A DNA stretch of 64,000 bases, from the NCBI RefSeq assembly GCF_000002985.6, contig NC_003281.10, forward strand, positions 9,920,001 through 9,984,000, read 5' to 3'. Under the pieces are notes generated by a model. That model made no database searches, was not told where the DNA came from, and worked only from the letters and a program-made list of their open reading frames with translations. The stretch is from Caenorhabditis elegans (taxonomy: Eukaryota > Nematoda > Chromadorea > Rhabditida > Rhabditidae). The translations under genes were made by a program, and so were the position numbers. Shown here piece after piece: positions 10,378-23,315 of this stretch. How positions within the stretch are numbered: position 1 is the stretch's first letter; each line of letters begins with the position of its first letter.

Positions 10378-12415
10378 CCTTTTAACAAGTGATAATGAAC
10401 ATTTTTGTTAGTTAGCATGCAGTTGATCCCAAATGTACATAAAGCAATCCATTTAGTGATAAGAGCAAGCAGAGGTTGTTATCACTGGAGGGCAATGCTG
10501 CCAGCCTGCCTTCTGTTTTTACACCGTTTACAACCGTCTCTTAAATAAATTTTGCGAGAATCGAAGGAAACAATGCAGCTGATTACGTATCATTTGAAAC
10601 CTTTAAAACGGTCCGAAACCCTTGTAGAGACGCAGACGTTGAAGTTCCCGCCCATGCTGGTACTGTAGCCATTCAGATTGAAAACTCATCAGTGAGTACT
10701 TTTATACGTTCACCGAGACTCGTTAAGCTGATTAAAACTATTCGGGGCGTCTCTCTGTCACTCATACACTCTCCATCAAATTGCCATTCCGATTCACATA
10801 AAAACTTGTACTTTCTTATTTCACACTCCCCTACTGCCTGCTCCTCCTTTTCTTGATTTTCAAGTTTTTATGACCCTCTATTCCTCGAACACTGTCTTTG
10901 AAAATTATACTTTATTAAATCTCAAAACATCAGTTTGACAATTTCCTTTGATTTTTTGATTTTGAATTTCAAAAGACCAGGGTTACTGTAGTTCCTAAAT
11001 TAGTCAATAGAATGTAGCTCCCGGCTGGAAAATCAAAAGAAATTTAGGCCACATGTGTATTTGATTATTTTTCATAGAATACACTTAATTGTTAAAATAA
11101 ACTGTTGATTTTCAATTAAAAAACATTTTTTGGGGTCGGTATTATCCATTTTTGTGGTTTTTAGAGGATATTTTAAAGTTTATAATATTAATAAAGATAT
11201 CTGAAAATTAGTCTAGGAATAAACTCAAAAACTTTTTGGTTTAGTTTTTACCAAATTTCAATTTTGTACCAAAATGCACCTGATTTCATTGCTTTCTCAG
11301 AAAAATCCAGAGAGTTCTTAGTGTTTGCTGTTAACTTATTTTTTTAAAATCTTTCCTAAAAAATATTTTCATAGGAGTTTCAGACAATTCTGAAAGCATA
11401 CAATTTCTTGTTTTGAAAGTTTTTTTTTCAAGTTTTCAAAGTTTTTAATTTTGCTGAAAATCATCAGGATTCATGTTGTCGTTAATAGAAAAAAGCATGT
11501 TAAAAGTTAAAATTTAACACTATGTATTTTAGAAAAAATCAATGTTCTTCAGTTTTTTATTATACAGTTAAAATTGGTTTATATTTTCAATAAATTTAGA
11601 AATTGAACACATATTCTCTCAAGAACACTGTCATTACGTGCAACTAATGCCTAAACCAAAATTATAGTTCTTATTTAGGAATTAACAGCTTTAAAAAGAA
11701 CTTATGCACTTTATGCCATAAGTCAGATTACGCGGAATCCGGAACATTTTTTTGCAACATTTCTAAAAGTACAACGCATTATCAAATGTTGCTAAATTTC
11801 CTTTGTATCTGAAAAATGCATAAAAATTTTATTTAAAAAATTTCATTTAAATTAAATCAAGTTAACTTATCAAATAAGCTTGACAGTGTAACGATTTTTT
11901 ATAGAAAAAATTTCAAATGTTCATAACTTTGAAGTCAATTTTTACAAAGGAATATACGGAACGAAAGAGTCGATTGAGAGTCAAGACTTTCTGAAACTGC
12001 TGGAACTGTTAAAATTACGACAGAATCCAGATTTCTTGGTTGCAGATTGAAAAAAAGTGTTCAAAAAACGTTTTATATATTTTTTGTTACTCTATGAGTT
12101 CAAACCGTGACTTTGGTAATTCAAAACTATATTTCATCACTTCTACCCTTATTTTGCCCTGATCTTGTTCTTTGAATAGTTCAATTACTACCTCACAGTT
12201 ATGATCTGATATCAGTTTCAAATTGAAACTACCTGTTTTTCACCACTCTTTTTCTATTGGCGAGGTAATGCCCGCTCGTGACAAAACTTACCTTCTAATC
12301 AATATAAAAATTATCGGGTTTTCACAATGAAAAGTTTCAATTTTCCGTCATTCTTCCATATCATATTGACCATCTCTCGTACAAACTTCAGTTACAGACA
12401 CATTTACACGGCGAC
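10378..12415. other. 2-kb intergenic region before the Mesh-like gene
   Basis: No exon-like frame was found on either strand. The sequence is A/T-rich with long T and A runs. It probably contains the promoter of the gene starting at 12416. Confidence 0.5.
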
Positions 12416-15400
12416 ATGTGGACGGCACGGCACGCGGTAGCGTTGCTCGTTGTGCTCACGTACGCCTACTCATCCATTTTACCACCTGGGACCACGTTTG
12501 TACAGTCGATAAGGGATATATTCAGGTTTCAGGAGCAACTGAAAAAGGTACGATAAAGATATAGGGAAGAATTATGAATTATCAATAAGATTTAATTTTC
12601 GAAACTTCTAATACTTTTCCATCCCCGGGGAAAAACTTGAAGGGGAATATGTTTTAAGCATCAAATATTATAATTGACTGTGGTTTCAATTTTGAATTTT
12701 TAAAAGTTTGAGTCAACAATAGCCTTTAAGAGAGAAGCAGAGACAGCATCAAGTCCTGGTATTGAAGATGCATGCCTTAAAACTAACTATAAGTAGGCAT
12801 TTTTGTACCTAGACGGTTGCCCTACGTCCTATTCGTTGCAAATAACAAACTTAAAAATTCATTAACTAATTTCTAATGTTAAAAAAAATTCCAGGAAAAC
12901 GTTGAAGATACAATATGCTCCGAAACACCTCCAGAAAGCAGCATACCAAACCGAGATGAACTTCTCGAACTCATACGAAAATCTAAAATTGAAGATCATA
13001 AATTTGACGAACACGTTCGCAAAAAGCGTCAACTATCCCGAATAAGTTATCAAGAATATCTTGATAACCTCGGAAAAGCTGATTATGATGTTCGAATTGA
13101 AGAAGGATGGACAGAAATTTTATATCCATTTGGAACATGGGCTATGGATAAACAACTTATGGGTCAAGCTGGAAGAGAAACACAGACTAATTTAGGATTT
13201 GATTGTCCATTTTTTGGTTTTCGATTTAATTATACCATGGTGTATCCTATGGGAATGCTTTCATTTGGACTTCCACCATTTTCTGCTCCACCATGGACTT
13301 TTCCTAATCCAGCATGGCCAAAGCAAAGGGTTAGTTAACATGGAAACACTTGAAATATAGTAGATATAAATTTTTGAGTTGAAGAATTTTGGTGCCAGGC
13401 AAAAATGCTGAGGGAGCCTTTGATTTTTTAAAATGTTTCCTAAATTTTCCATTAAAAATGATCTAAATTTTCAAGTGGAGCTTCACTCGTAATGATTTGA
13501 TTTTCAGGATCATTCATTCGTTGCTGCATTCTATGCGGATGCAATGTTCCAATGGATCGGAAATACCAAAATCAGTAATGTTTTCTTCAGAAGTGTCCAT
13601 AGACCACGAGTGAGTGATTCAATTGTTTCATATACCGACCACCCTCCCTCTTATCACATTACACTTATTAACATTAATTATTGATTTTATAACCGGATTA
13701 TGAAACCGAAGAAGAGTGCATGGGTAAATAATAAACATTAATTTACAGCTGGACGATGATGAAGTTTACGAGAGAAACAGTCAGACAAACTATGGGGCAC
13801 CAAACTATCAACAGGCTGGAGCACAATCGGCTGCAAATCAACAGTTTTCAAATCCCAGCCAATATTCTCAGAATTTGAATGCATATTCACAAAATCAACA
13901 ATACAACACACAACTTTTACAACAACAGCAACAAATTTATGGGAAAAGGAAGAAAAGGCAGATGCCTGGAAGAGTATCTCAACCGGGAATGGTGGTTGAT
14001 CCATGGCTTTTGGATAATATTACAAGGCATATTCAGGTTAGAATTTTATGGAAAAGGCGTAGAATATAAATTTTAAGGACATATGTATAAATGAAATAAT
14101 TTTGAATCTTTAGATTTTTATTCTCTCTCTACAAATTTATTTCCATTAAACCTTTTCCAAACTTGATTGTTTGAGACTGCGAAAGCTAAATATTAAATTT
14201 CCCTATTCAATGTCTTTTCTAAAAAGAACGTTTTTTTACAGGATGGATATACCGGAGCAAATGGATTCCGAGCAGAACATGCATTTATTGCAACTTGGTA
14301 TCGGGTAAGATTTTTCTTTTTTTTTCAAAATTTCTATTAATTTCAATTATTTACCCACCAATTTTCCAGATGGCTCACGGTGGCGCTGCTCGAGCACTTG
14401 ATGTTTCTCAATTCGAGCACGTCAAGGATTGGCAGAACACGTTTCAAGTCGTACTAGCTTCTGATGAAATTCGGTTTGAACAATTGTAATTTCTCATTTT
14501 TTTTCAATTCTAGGTTCCAGAACATTTGCAATTTTTAACTATGCTCGTCTCAATTGGACATCTTCAAATGAAGCAGGTGGTCTTGATGGATTCGGAGGAA
14601 AACAGGCTGCAATGGCTGGATTCAATGGTGGAAACGGTACTGGATGGTATGGATTGCCGTATAGTGGAGAAGGAAGATTATGGAAACTTGGTTATTTCTC
14701 GAATGTTTTAACACCAGGAAGATGGATTCATAGAGTTGATGAAGTTATTATTCCTGCTGGATGTACAAATGCTTCGAATGGAGGAATGATGACAGCACCA
14801 CCATGGGGTCCAATGCATGGAGGAATGGCAATTAATGTCTCTGGGCCGTGCTTAAGGCCTGCGGACAGTGTTAAAGTAGGCTTTTAAAAAGTACTGGGCA
14901 TGTGCTCCGACTAGGAACAAAATGTTATGTTTGCAAAACCCTGTAAACTAGTGGTTTAGTTCAGCTCAAGAGTTGAAGCCTAGCTCTTTTCAATATTTTA
15001 TCCATGTGTACAAATACGAGTTTGAGTCAAATAATGGCTTAAATTGGATCACACTTAGGCTGAATTTTGGCACTGGCTAGACCATATCTTATCCACGCTT
15101 TGAAAATTTCAGATCAATGTTTTTTTGGGTCCTAAAGCATTGCATTCAATTGAAATTAATAAAACATTTATATGCAGTACCTCTGTAACTTATTGCTACG
15201 TTTAAAAATTTAGGCAACTACAAGTTTATAGAACTCACGTAATAATGTTCGCTTGAACTAGAGTTGGTGCAGACGGGCAATCGTTTCCATTCCATTAGAA
15301 TGTTGTCCTTGTTCTTGCGTTGTCCTTGCGTAGACTCCCTCATAGTGGCAGAGCGATTCCCGAGTGAAAATAATCACGGAATGAATCACGGTAATGTGTA

Positions 15401-18400
15401 ATTTTCTTGCAGGTAAACTTTGAAAATTGGCAGACAAGTTGCACCCGTTTGAGCCGAGTACGTGCTCGTTGCATTATGCCAATGTTCCATAAAATTGGAC
15501 TAGTCCCAATTCGAATGAGTCGTGATGGTGGACAATCTTTCCCATTCTTCGGAAAATTTTATGTAGTGAACTCTGAACGAGCCCCCGCTTCAGTGTCACT
15601 CAAAGATTCGGTGGATAACAAAACAAATCGATGGTAAGGGAGACAACTTTTCAGTTAAAAAATTATAATCTTCAGGTACGAACCTTACGCGCAAGAATTG
15701 GCACTGGGGTGGCAAGCAATGAATTTGACATGGAACACTGGGGCAAGAGTGGATATTAGTTTGTTTGGATATTGGGAAGACGCTGATCGATCCCATTTTG
15801 AAAGAATCGATTACTTGGCAAGAGGGATATCAAATACTGGATCATATTCTTTTAGACCTCAACAGTTAACCAAACAGTTTTTGTTGAGGGTAAGTTCTTC
15901 TTATAAGTTCAAAAATCTGTTATACTGCATTTCAGGATGCTTGGCAAAAGTTCCATTTTGGATTTGTGCAAGTTGCACTAGCAGACGCTGAGGATGGTGT
16001 CATGTGGAGTAAACCTACACCATTCCCATGGTACCATTTACATGAGTGGGAACGGTATTATGGAAGGAATTGGCCAATCGATATGTGCATTGAATGGTTT
16101 GAATATGATGGAAAACGAAACAATTTCCAAATTGATTTAACAACTGACTTTCCATGTCCATGCAAATTACCTCAGGCTATGCTAGATCTTGGAAGATTCA
16201 TGCCTATCATGGATTGTGATAAAGATGGAGATACTTCATGTCCCTTTAATAAAGGAGCACAACACTGTATTCAATCTGTCCAGCCAACATTTTCTGGGTC
16301 TTCACAACAGTGTTGTTATGATTATGATGGCTACCTAATGTTCACTGATGACTGGGAACCAGATGGTGATTACACGACATTCTTCCAACCAGGAACTCCT
16401 GCAAGAGCACATAGATATGGTGCAGCTCCTTATAGATTACCTCCATTTATCCCGACACTTTCAAATTATCAATTGGATTTGAATCCATACAGAACATGTT
16501 GCAAGTGAGTCAGAGTTTATTGAGATTTTTGTATTTACTTCATTAAGTTTTATGGTGAAAGTGTGTACAGTTAAGACATTGAAAGTAAATGTTATAATAA
16601 TAACAGTAACTGAAAATTGGTTTTGGTAGAATTTCGACAAATTTGTTGGCGTCGTTTTTCTTTTGAAATTTCACTTTCTTCCAAAAAGTTTTTGATTTTG
16701 TCGTAGACTATACGAGATTCGGTCAATTAAAAAAAGTATGGCAGTTTTCTGTGATCTTAATTTTTTACGGATTTTGCTGAAAATCATCATGTATTTTATC
16801 TAAATTTATTTTCACATAAAATGAATATAACCATCTACATTTAAAAAAATTACATTCTTAATATTATCAATGGAAATCTACACTCCCGGGAACTAAATGT
16901 GAATTTCCAAAAAAAAAAGTAAAGTAACACTTGTGTAATACGTTTCTAGAGTTATGCCACCCTATAAATTTTTAAAACCTTATTTTCTTTTCTACAAGAT
17001 TCACTGAACAGTTTTTAGATACGCTGATCATTGTGAATTCTACTATTGGCGTCGTATGACAAACGGATGTCAAGATTATCGGGCACCCGCAGCTGGTTAT
17101 ATTTACGGAGAACCACACGTTATAACATATGATGGAATTCGATATACAATGCCAGGAAAGGGTTATTACGTTCTTACAATGTCAGATAGTCCATATCATA
17201 AATTGATGGTTCAAGTTAGGCTCGAACAACCTGATGATACACTTTGTAAGATTTTCGTAACATTTCCTGAGAGTTACGTTTGTTTGATTTTCCTCAGGGC
17301 ACGCACATGTAAACGCAACTGTAATAACTGGAGTCGCTGTTCAAGAGAATGATAGCTCAATTGTACAAGTTTATGCAAGAAAGCCAATGAGAAGATGGAG
17401 ATATAGAACTGATGTTTATGTGGATGGAACGAGAAGATTCTTTGATAAACCACATTGGAAACATCAACAATTCAAACGTGAGTAATGGTTTCAAACGTAC
17501 ATTGTTACATATCTTCAGAAAAATGAAAAACTCCTGCAAAAGTCGATTCAACAATCTAAACTTTCAGACCTTGACATCCGCAATCCACTGCAAAACATGA
17601 ATCAGTCGGAAATTGTTATAATGTTAAAGTCCGGTGTAGGAATTCGAATCTTCGAAGGTTTTGGAATGTTAGATGTAATGGTTACGCTTCCGCCAAGTTA
17701 TAATACAACATGCCGACCTGGAGAATCTCTTTCCTCATCGTTAAACGCGCCACGGGGGCAAAGGCGATGTTACACCACTTTAGGGCTACTGGGAACTTAT
17801 AATAATGATCCGGCGGATGATTTAACGACTCCGTCGGGAACAGTGACAAGAGTTCAGAATCCAACGACAACGGCTTCTACAACTCAGATGATATATGAAC
17901 AATTTGCATCATTTTGTAAGTTCTGACCTCGAGCGGGTGGAATGTCAAATCTTGATTGAAATTTTAAAAAAAGCAACTAATCTCTCTTTACAGGGAAAAT
18001 CGATGGAACAAACGATAAAATTGGAGGAGTCCTATTTCAGGACAAGTTCAAACCAATTTACAATCCCCTTCTCTTTGCTGAATCTGATTATCGTCCTGTC
18101 TATTGGCCCCAGACAATTGATATGAATGCTTCCCGAGTTTTCACAATGGAGCAAGTTGTGAGCACGTGCCAGAATAATCCAGAGTGTGAATATGATTTTA
18201 TTATGACTGGAAGAAAGGAAGTCGGATTGACAACTCTTCGAAGGCAGAAGGAATTCTTTGCACTTCAGAAGACTGGCAGCAAGCAGTGTGAGTACCAGTG
18301 GTGTGCGGTAAATCTCAAAATTTGCCGAGCTAAGCAAATTCAGCAAATCTGGTTTTCTAATATTTGTAGGGCACGGCGAATTCGGCAAATTCTGCAAGTT

Positions 18401-19549
18401 TGCCGTGCTTAACAAACTCCAAAATATTTGATTATTTTTGATGTTTTTTGGAGCACCAAAACTGCTGATTTCTAATTAAACATTAAAAATGTAATGCCAA
18501 ATTTTTCATGTGTGCGGAATATTTCGAAATTTGCCGGGCTCGGCAAATTCGGCAAAATTGCCGCACGCCCTTGGTGAGCACCTAGATAAAGTGAAAAGTT
18601 AACAAAAAAACGGATGTTTTCGGATGTTTATTTTCGTGTCATAGCACTAGAGCCTCACGGCAGTACATATTTAGAAAACATAGTTCCATGTGAAAAATAT
18701 TCTTAAATAAACATTAAATTTTGAAGAAACGCTAAAAACTGGGAGTTGTCGACTCTGCTAAATATTTAGCATACCCACATTGGGTCTGCTAAATATTTAG
18801 CATACCCATCTTGGGTCTGCTAAATATTTAGCATACCCATTTGGTCTGCTAACCTGATTTTCTTTTTTTCCAGTAATATCCTGTGGTCCACTTCTCAAAA
18901 AAGAAGGTGTCGTCAAAACTCCACCGGCTGCAAATTATTTGGACGGGGACAAAGTTGTATTCTCGTGTAAACCAAAATACTACATTCACGGAGACATTGA
19001 ACGTGTGTGTAGAAACGGGACATGGTCTCCGGGATGGTGGGCGTGGTGTAGAGATCGAAATTTGGAATATGCACTGAAATGGATGACTGCTTTGTTATCA
19101 ATATTTGGAATAAGTTTGATATTTGTGATATTCTTCTGCATTCTGTGGAATATTAGGAAAAAGAAACAGGCTGCACATGCTGAAAGGTTACAACTGAAGG
19201 AACAATCTGATCGATTGAATAAATTGGAAAATGAAAGAATGTAAGATTTGCTTTGTTGTTCAGAATTTGGAAGACTATGGAAAATTTCAGATTTGGAACC
19301 TCTCCCGAAAAGACTCCGTTAATTGAAACTGACTTTCGTTCTAATTTCAATATGAATCAACCTTCCCGACCAATTCCATCTCAACCTCCAAGCTCTCAGT
19401 ATAGCCCGCCCGTTTTCGCTGCTCCGCCGCCACCTTCACAACCGACTAGACTTCCGACTTATACAAATGCGATTTCACAACAACAACGTCAGTTCGAACC
19501 ACCACGACCGCCACGAGGGAACATGAGATTTGAGACATCGGCAATCTGA
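12416..19549 (+). CDS. Mesh/SUSD2-like adhesion protein (NIDO-AMOP-VWD-sushi-TM)
   Basis: Sixteen exons give 1385 residues: 12416-12547, 12895-13329, 13508-13609, 13749-14036, 14242-14304, 14370-14473, 14521-14875, 15413-15633, 15676-15889, 15936-16504, 17019-17245, 17298-17477, 17568-17915, 17994-18287, 18874-19240, 19291-19549. A signal peptide ([17 protein letters not shown]) is followed by a NIDO-type domain ([15 protein letters not shown]) broken by a Gln/Asn-rich insert with a KRKKRQ basic site, an AMOP domain near 690-830 (CIEWFEYDG...CCYDYDGY), a von Willebrand D domain near 850-1035 ([14 protein letters not shown]...[14 protein letters not shown]), and a sushi repeat (ISCGPLL...[11 protein letters not shown]). 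One membrane span lies near 1248-1273, with a 110-residue cytoplasmic tail rich in proline. The domain order matches fly Mesh, a septate-junction protein, and resembles vertebrate SUSD2. A role at epithelial junctions is inferred from that. Confidence 0.95.
18299..18576. repeat. Palindromic TTTGCCG element in intron 14 of the Mesh-like gene
   Basis: The arms read GTGTGCGGTAAATCTCAAAATTTGCC on the left and the rough complement (GGCAAAATTGCCGCACGCCC) on the right. Between them are repeats of AATTTGCCGAGC/GCTCGGCAAATT. It resembles, but is not the same as, the TTGCCGG element at 4.9 kb. Confidence 0.65.
18745..18850. repeat. Three tandem copies of the GCTAAATATTTAGC repeat
   Basis: The unit of roughly 33 bases reads GGGTCTGCTAAATATTTAG then CATACCCATCTT. 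Its core GCTAAATATTTAGC is a perfect 14-base palindrome. It lies in the same intron as the previous palindrome, just before exon 15. The same unit recurs at 29.48, 38.57 and 42.2 kb. Confidence 0.85.
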
Positions 19550-20084
19550 ATTTTCGCATTATATAGAATCTTGAACTGCATGAACCAATTCTGTATGTAT
19601 CTATTTTCTCATTTTATTATTTCAACCACTTTCTTATCCAGATCTCAAAGATCTTTTTTTAAACTAATTTGTATTATTTTTTCCGTTATTTGTCAATGAA
19701 TTTTTCTTCTAATTTTTTAATTTTTTAATTATTCCATGAAACAGTATCAAAGATACAACAAAACCTTAAGTCGATATGATTGCTAAGAAACAAGTTTAGA
19801 CAGTATTAATAACAGAATATAGGATTTCCTCTCTGGGTCTCGCCACGAACAATTTTAAATGGATGTACCTTATGGCATAATGCAACTGTAACAATGCGCG
19901 GATGCTTATAAAATAAATATGTATTTCGTAGACCCTGCTTGGAAACGATTGTGTGTGAATTTTCAGTTGTAAATCTCCGGATATCCTTGTCAGATTTGCA
20001 CTGAAAGTTTCAAAGGGAGAACGGACAAACACTATCACCAGTTTATTTAGGCAAATACTCATTGACTCCAAAATCATTGACTAC

Positions 20085-20200
20085 CTGTGCTCATTGCCTT
20101 CCTGTTCTCATTGCCTACTTGTTGCTTGTTGACTTCCTTTTCTCATTGCCTACTTTTTCTCACTGCCTACCCTTTGCTCATTGTCTACTCGTTTTCTTCA
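20085..20200. repeat. Degenerate CTCATTGCCTAC tandem repeat
   Basis: About six imperfect copies of CTCATTGCCTAC(T/C) with T-rich spacers. The apparent protein (HCLPVLIAYLL, SLPTFSHCLP) is a repeat artefact. Confidence 0.55.
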
Positions 20201-20545
20201 TCAGTCAAGAGGAACGTACAAGGACCGTATTCCAAGAATACAACAAAGGTACATCTACTCAATTTGTTCATTCATTCAAAGGGTATACATATTTACCATA
20301 TTTCAATCTGTACACAACATTTCGGGCAACAATTAGTAGTAGCTGAGTCATGTTTTAATTTATATTAGTTTTGATAGGACCCACAAAGGCTGGGAAACAT
20401 TCATTATCCATCAACACTAATAGCAACAATAGCAACAAAAAACAACACTTAAAAATTTGAAAAAAGTGGCACAGAACGTAAAATCAATAACAATGAAATG
20501 TGCCATAAGAAACTCATTCGGAGTCGGAGTCAATCACTCGTTTTC

Positions 20546-20706
20546 TGACATACCAAAAAATAGATTGACATACCAAAAAAATAGATTGACATACCAAAAA
20601 ATAGATTGACATACCAAAAAATAGATTGACATACCAAAAAATAGATTGACATACCAAAATATAGATTGACATACCAAAAAATAGATTGACATACAAAAAA
20701 ATAGAT
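20546..20706. repeat. 20-base minisatellite
   Basis: About nine near-identical copies of ATTGACATACCAAAAAATAG run without interruption. Two minus-strand frames stay open through it only because of the repeat. It begins 31 bases beyond the stop of the minus-strand gene, so it may fall within that gene's 3'UTR. Confidence 0.9.
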
Positions 20707-20736
20707 CAACATGTTATTCATTCAATAAATACAATG

Positions 20737-21637
20737 CTAACCAAAATGAAGTATAATTTCCTCGAAGAAACCAAACATTTTGGTTTTGTACGGATTCACC
20801 AAGTTGAGGCCAACGATAAGCACCATGCTCCATACAATGAAAACTGCCATGAAGAGTACGAAAACGAAGTATAAACATCCACGAGCCTGAAAATGAAGTA
20901 GTTATAATATTGCATAATTGTTATTTAAACTCACAAAATAAAACTGCAGAGACTTCTTTTTCTTCTTCTTCTCATCTCCTTTCTTGTTTCCCTTTGACTT
21001 TTTGCTTGCTTCTGGTTCGATTCTCTTTGATTTCTTCGGATTTCCAAGTTGGGTGTAAGCTGATTTTCCATCCGAATCAAAGTTAATGTCATCAAATAAT
21101 TTTGGAGCAAGCACTGGATTGATTGGAACCGGCCGCTCATTGTCACGTGGAGGAGAGAATGGTGAGTCATCTGCCAAAGCATTTTCCGGTGGTGGTGGAA
21201 GGGATGGCGGAGGCGGTGGAGGCGGTAGTGGAGCCGGAGAAGGAGCAGGTGATAGCGGTGGTGCTGGTGGTGGAGCTGGCGATTTTGCATTTCCTGATGA
21301 TGGGCCTTGTGTTGAAGATTCCGGTGTTGCTTGTCCGGCACCCGAGGCAGCAGCTGTGGCAGCTTGGACTTCTCCCAGATTGATATAGGTATCAGCCACT
21401 GAAAAATATGAATTCAATGCTTAAATTGAAATTTCGAAAAAGTAAAACTCTTTATGAACTTGATTATAAATCGTAGACCACCAATTTAGTAATAAATTTT
21501 TGAAATAAATAATCCATGAATCACGTGAATCTCTTTCAAAGGTTGAAATTTGAAAAGTGAACCACTATTTCACGTTTTCCAACTCAACAAATGTTTTGTA
21601 GTACACTTCTGCCTTTTAAAATTTATTTCGCATTACT
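20737..21637 (-). CDS. Small proline-rich, membrane-anchored protein
   Basis: Two firm coding exons on the minus strand (21398-20935 and 20886-20737). The protein begins ADTYINLGEVQAATAAASGA. It has a long Pro/Ala-rich stretch (PAPPPAPPLSPAPSPAP...), an acidic region, a Lys cluster (KKSKGNKKGDEKKKKKK), then one membrane segment (LYFVFVLFMAVFIVWSMVLIV) and a tail of about 25 residues: a C-terminally anchored layout. Exon 2 opens TGGCTGAT, so the start codon must be completed by a base from an upstream exon. A good candidate is the donor GAGATGAAA/GTAATG ending at 21637, giving A|TG and MADTY, 204 residues in all. The neighbour at 21687-22295 has the same design and the same split start. No family recognised. 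The start is inferred. Confidence 0.7.
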
Positions 21638-21686
21638 TTCATCTCGTAGATCCGACTTGTATCTTTGATTCGGAAAAAAGTAGAAA

Positions 21687-22295
21687 AGTGAGTTGGTTTT
21701 TCATTTTCAGATCTTTCGATTATGATACTTTAACGTCATCCTTTTCCAACATACAAATTCAGTTCAGCTCTATAATATTTTCTTTCAGTGGGCGATCAAT
21801 ACTTATGCCTTGATGATGTCAAAGGAGACGGTTCGGCGCCACCACCAATGGCAAATGCTGTGTCGGCTCCGTCCCCAGTAGCTGCTCGGACACCACCGAC
21901 GTTTGTGAACGTTCCACCACCACCGGCAGGAATCCAGAAGGACAGAAGTGTTTCCAAAAAGTAAGTGAGAAGAATTTGATTAGTTTACATCAATATAGTA
22001 TAACCTATAAATATATTTTTGCAGTGACACCACTCCTGAACCAAAAGCGAGTACAAAGGACGCATCATCCGTGCTTATGGATCCAGAGAATGAGAACAAA
22101 AGCGGCTCTTCAAAATTGCCACTTGTGGTACTCAAACCTTTCAAAAACCAAAAGCTAATAATTTAATTTCAGATTCGAATTCTTCTCACAATCAACACTA
22201 TCCTGTTCCTGATCGTTCTCGTCTTCTGGTTCTTGACACTCTTCACTGGACTCCATTTGATCAATATCTCCTTCATTAACAATATGTTTAAGTGA
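21687..22295 (+). CDS. Small membrane-anchored protein, paralogue of the divergent neighbour
   Basis: Coding exons 21789-21960, 22025-22127 and 22173-22295 give about 132 residues. The start GDQYLCLDDV resembles ADTYINLGEV of the divergent gene. A Pro-rich region follows (TPPTFVNVPPPPAG), then a Lys/Glu/Ser region (ENENKSGSSKLP) and one C-terminal membrane segment (IRILLTINTILFLIVLVFWF) with a short tail ending NNMFK. The first exon begins TGGGCGAT after TTTCAG, so the ATG needs an A from upstream; the donor AGTAGAAAA/GTGAGT ending at 21687 supplies it (MGDQYL). AATAAA at 22303. It converges on gln-2. Its last two exons were partly copied to 2.24-2.33 kb. Function unknown. Confidence 0.72.
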
Positions 22296-23315
22296 ACTCT
22301 TCAATAAATTGTGATTTATGGAAATAAAGTTCTTAACTTTCCCCCAACATGTATTTACAGTTTTCCAAGATTCTTTGAAACGAAAATAAAATTAAAACAG
22401 CTCGAAAATGTATCACATGTTAAATTACATAGATGCTGATACCATGACGGCAGATTTTACTCCGGGCGAGAAGAGGGCAGAGATGAGGCTGGCGAGTAGG
22501 ATCAATCAATCTTGTACGAGAACTCGTTCCTTTCTCTTCCAACCTCGGCAATTCGGCGACACTTTCAAACCAACTTTGCCCACTTCTGTAAATGACAGCT
22601 GAAAAGTGGCCAAAGTTGGTTTAAAATTGGCACCGAATTGCAGATGTACCATTCCTTTCTCGTGACTCATATCACTTAAAATATCAAAATGATTGCCTTG
22701 AAATCTAAGTGCATTCCTCTTTGCCTCCAATTGTAATATTCTTTCTATGTCTCCGTCCCACTTATTCTGTATTTGAACCAGTTCTTGTGAGCTGTTTCTC
22801 ATATTCAATACATCGGTCACTGCCTTAAAGAAGGAGTATAGTCAATGGGGAAATTGTTTTAAAATGTAGTACTCGTATTCAAACGTCCAATTATTGCAAA
22901 ATAAAAACGGGAAAATCCGTTAACAGTCAGCATTTTAAGTCCGGAAAATCGTTGAAAAAGCTTTAAAAATTTACCTAGACAATTCTAGGCCACGAGGAGT
23001 AATCGAATTTGTATTACATATGCATTGCTTTTTTAATAAAACACACTTTACAAATACTATATTTTAAAACAAGTTCCCCATTGACGATACTCCTTCTTTA
23101 ACACAACACCTTTATGGTGCATCGATGGGAAACAAATGTGCAGACCTAGCCAATATGAAGGGATTTACCGTTTTCTCTGGAACTTTCTCAATCTCAACAC
23201 TTTCAAGTTGAAAGCTTCAACAAAAAAAAAACAACAAACATTCTCATGAATATTTTATTCCGTTCAATTCAAATAGGTGTATTTCTTTGTTCTGGATATC
23301 TTAACCGACATGATT
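22296..23315. other. Convergent intergenic region between the membrane gene and gln-2
   Basis: Parts of this stretch are homologous, in reverse, to 1894-2250. The palindrome at 22826-23101 is absent from that copy. No coding exon. The complement of AATAAA near 23253 serves gln-2. Confidence 0.6.
22826..23101. repeat. Palindromic element with GAAGGAGTAT ends
   Basis: The left arm (AAAGAAGGAGTATAGTCAAT, then GGGGAAATTGTTTTAAAATG) is repeated on the other strand at 23056-23101 with few changes. The loop is about 185 bases. The element sits within the duplicated gln-2 flank but is missing from the copy at 2.0-2.1 kb. Confidence 0.75.

Larger units (their letters stand above)
19550..20736. other. 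Convergent intergenic region, repeat-bearing
   Basis: It holds the 3' ends of the Mesh-like gene (plus) and the proline-rich membrane gene (minus). A CTCATTGCCTAC-type degenerate tandem lies at 20085-20200, and the 20-base minisatellite at 20546-20706. A GGGTCTCGCCACGAACAATTTT fragment near 19834 belongs to a dispersed repeat also seen at 26.79 and 43.76 kb. Confidence 0.55.

Noticed and set aside
20514-20721. Minus-strand ORFs with repeated MSIYFLVCQ
   Set aside because: Pure product of the 20-base minisatellite.
21086-21388. Plus-strand Gly-rich ORF (GGGGRDGGGGGGGSGAG)
   Set aside because: Antisense of the proline-rich stretch of the minus-strand membrane protein, which has splice sites and a membrane anchor in frame.
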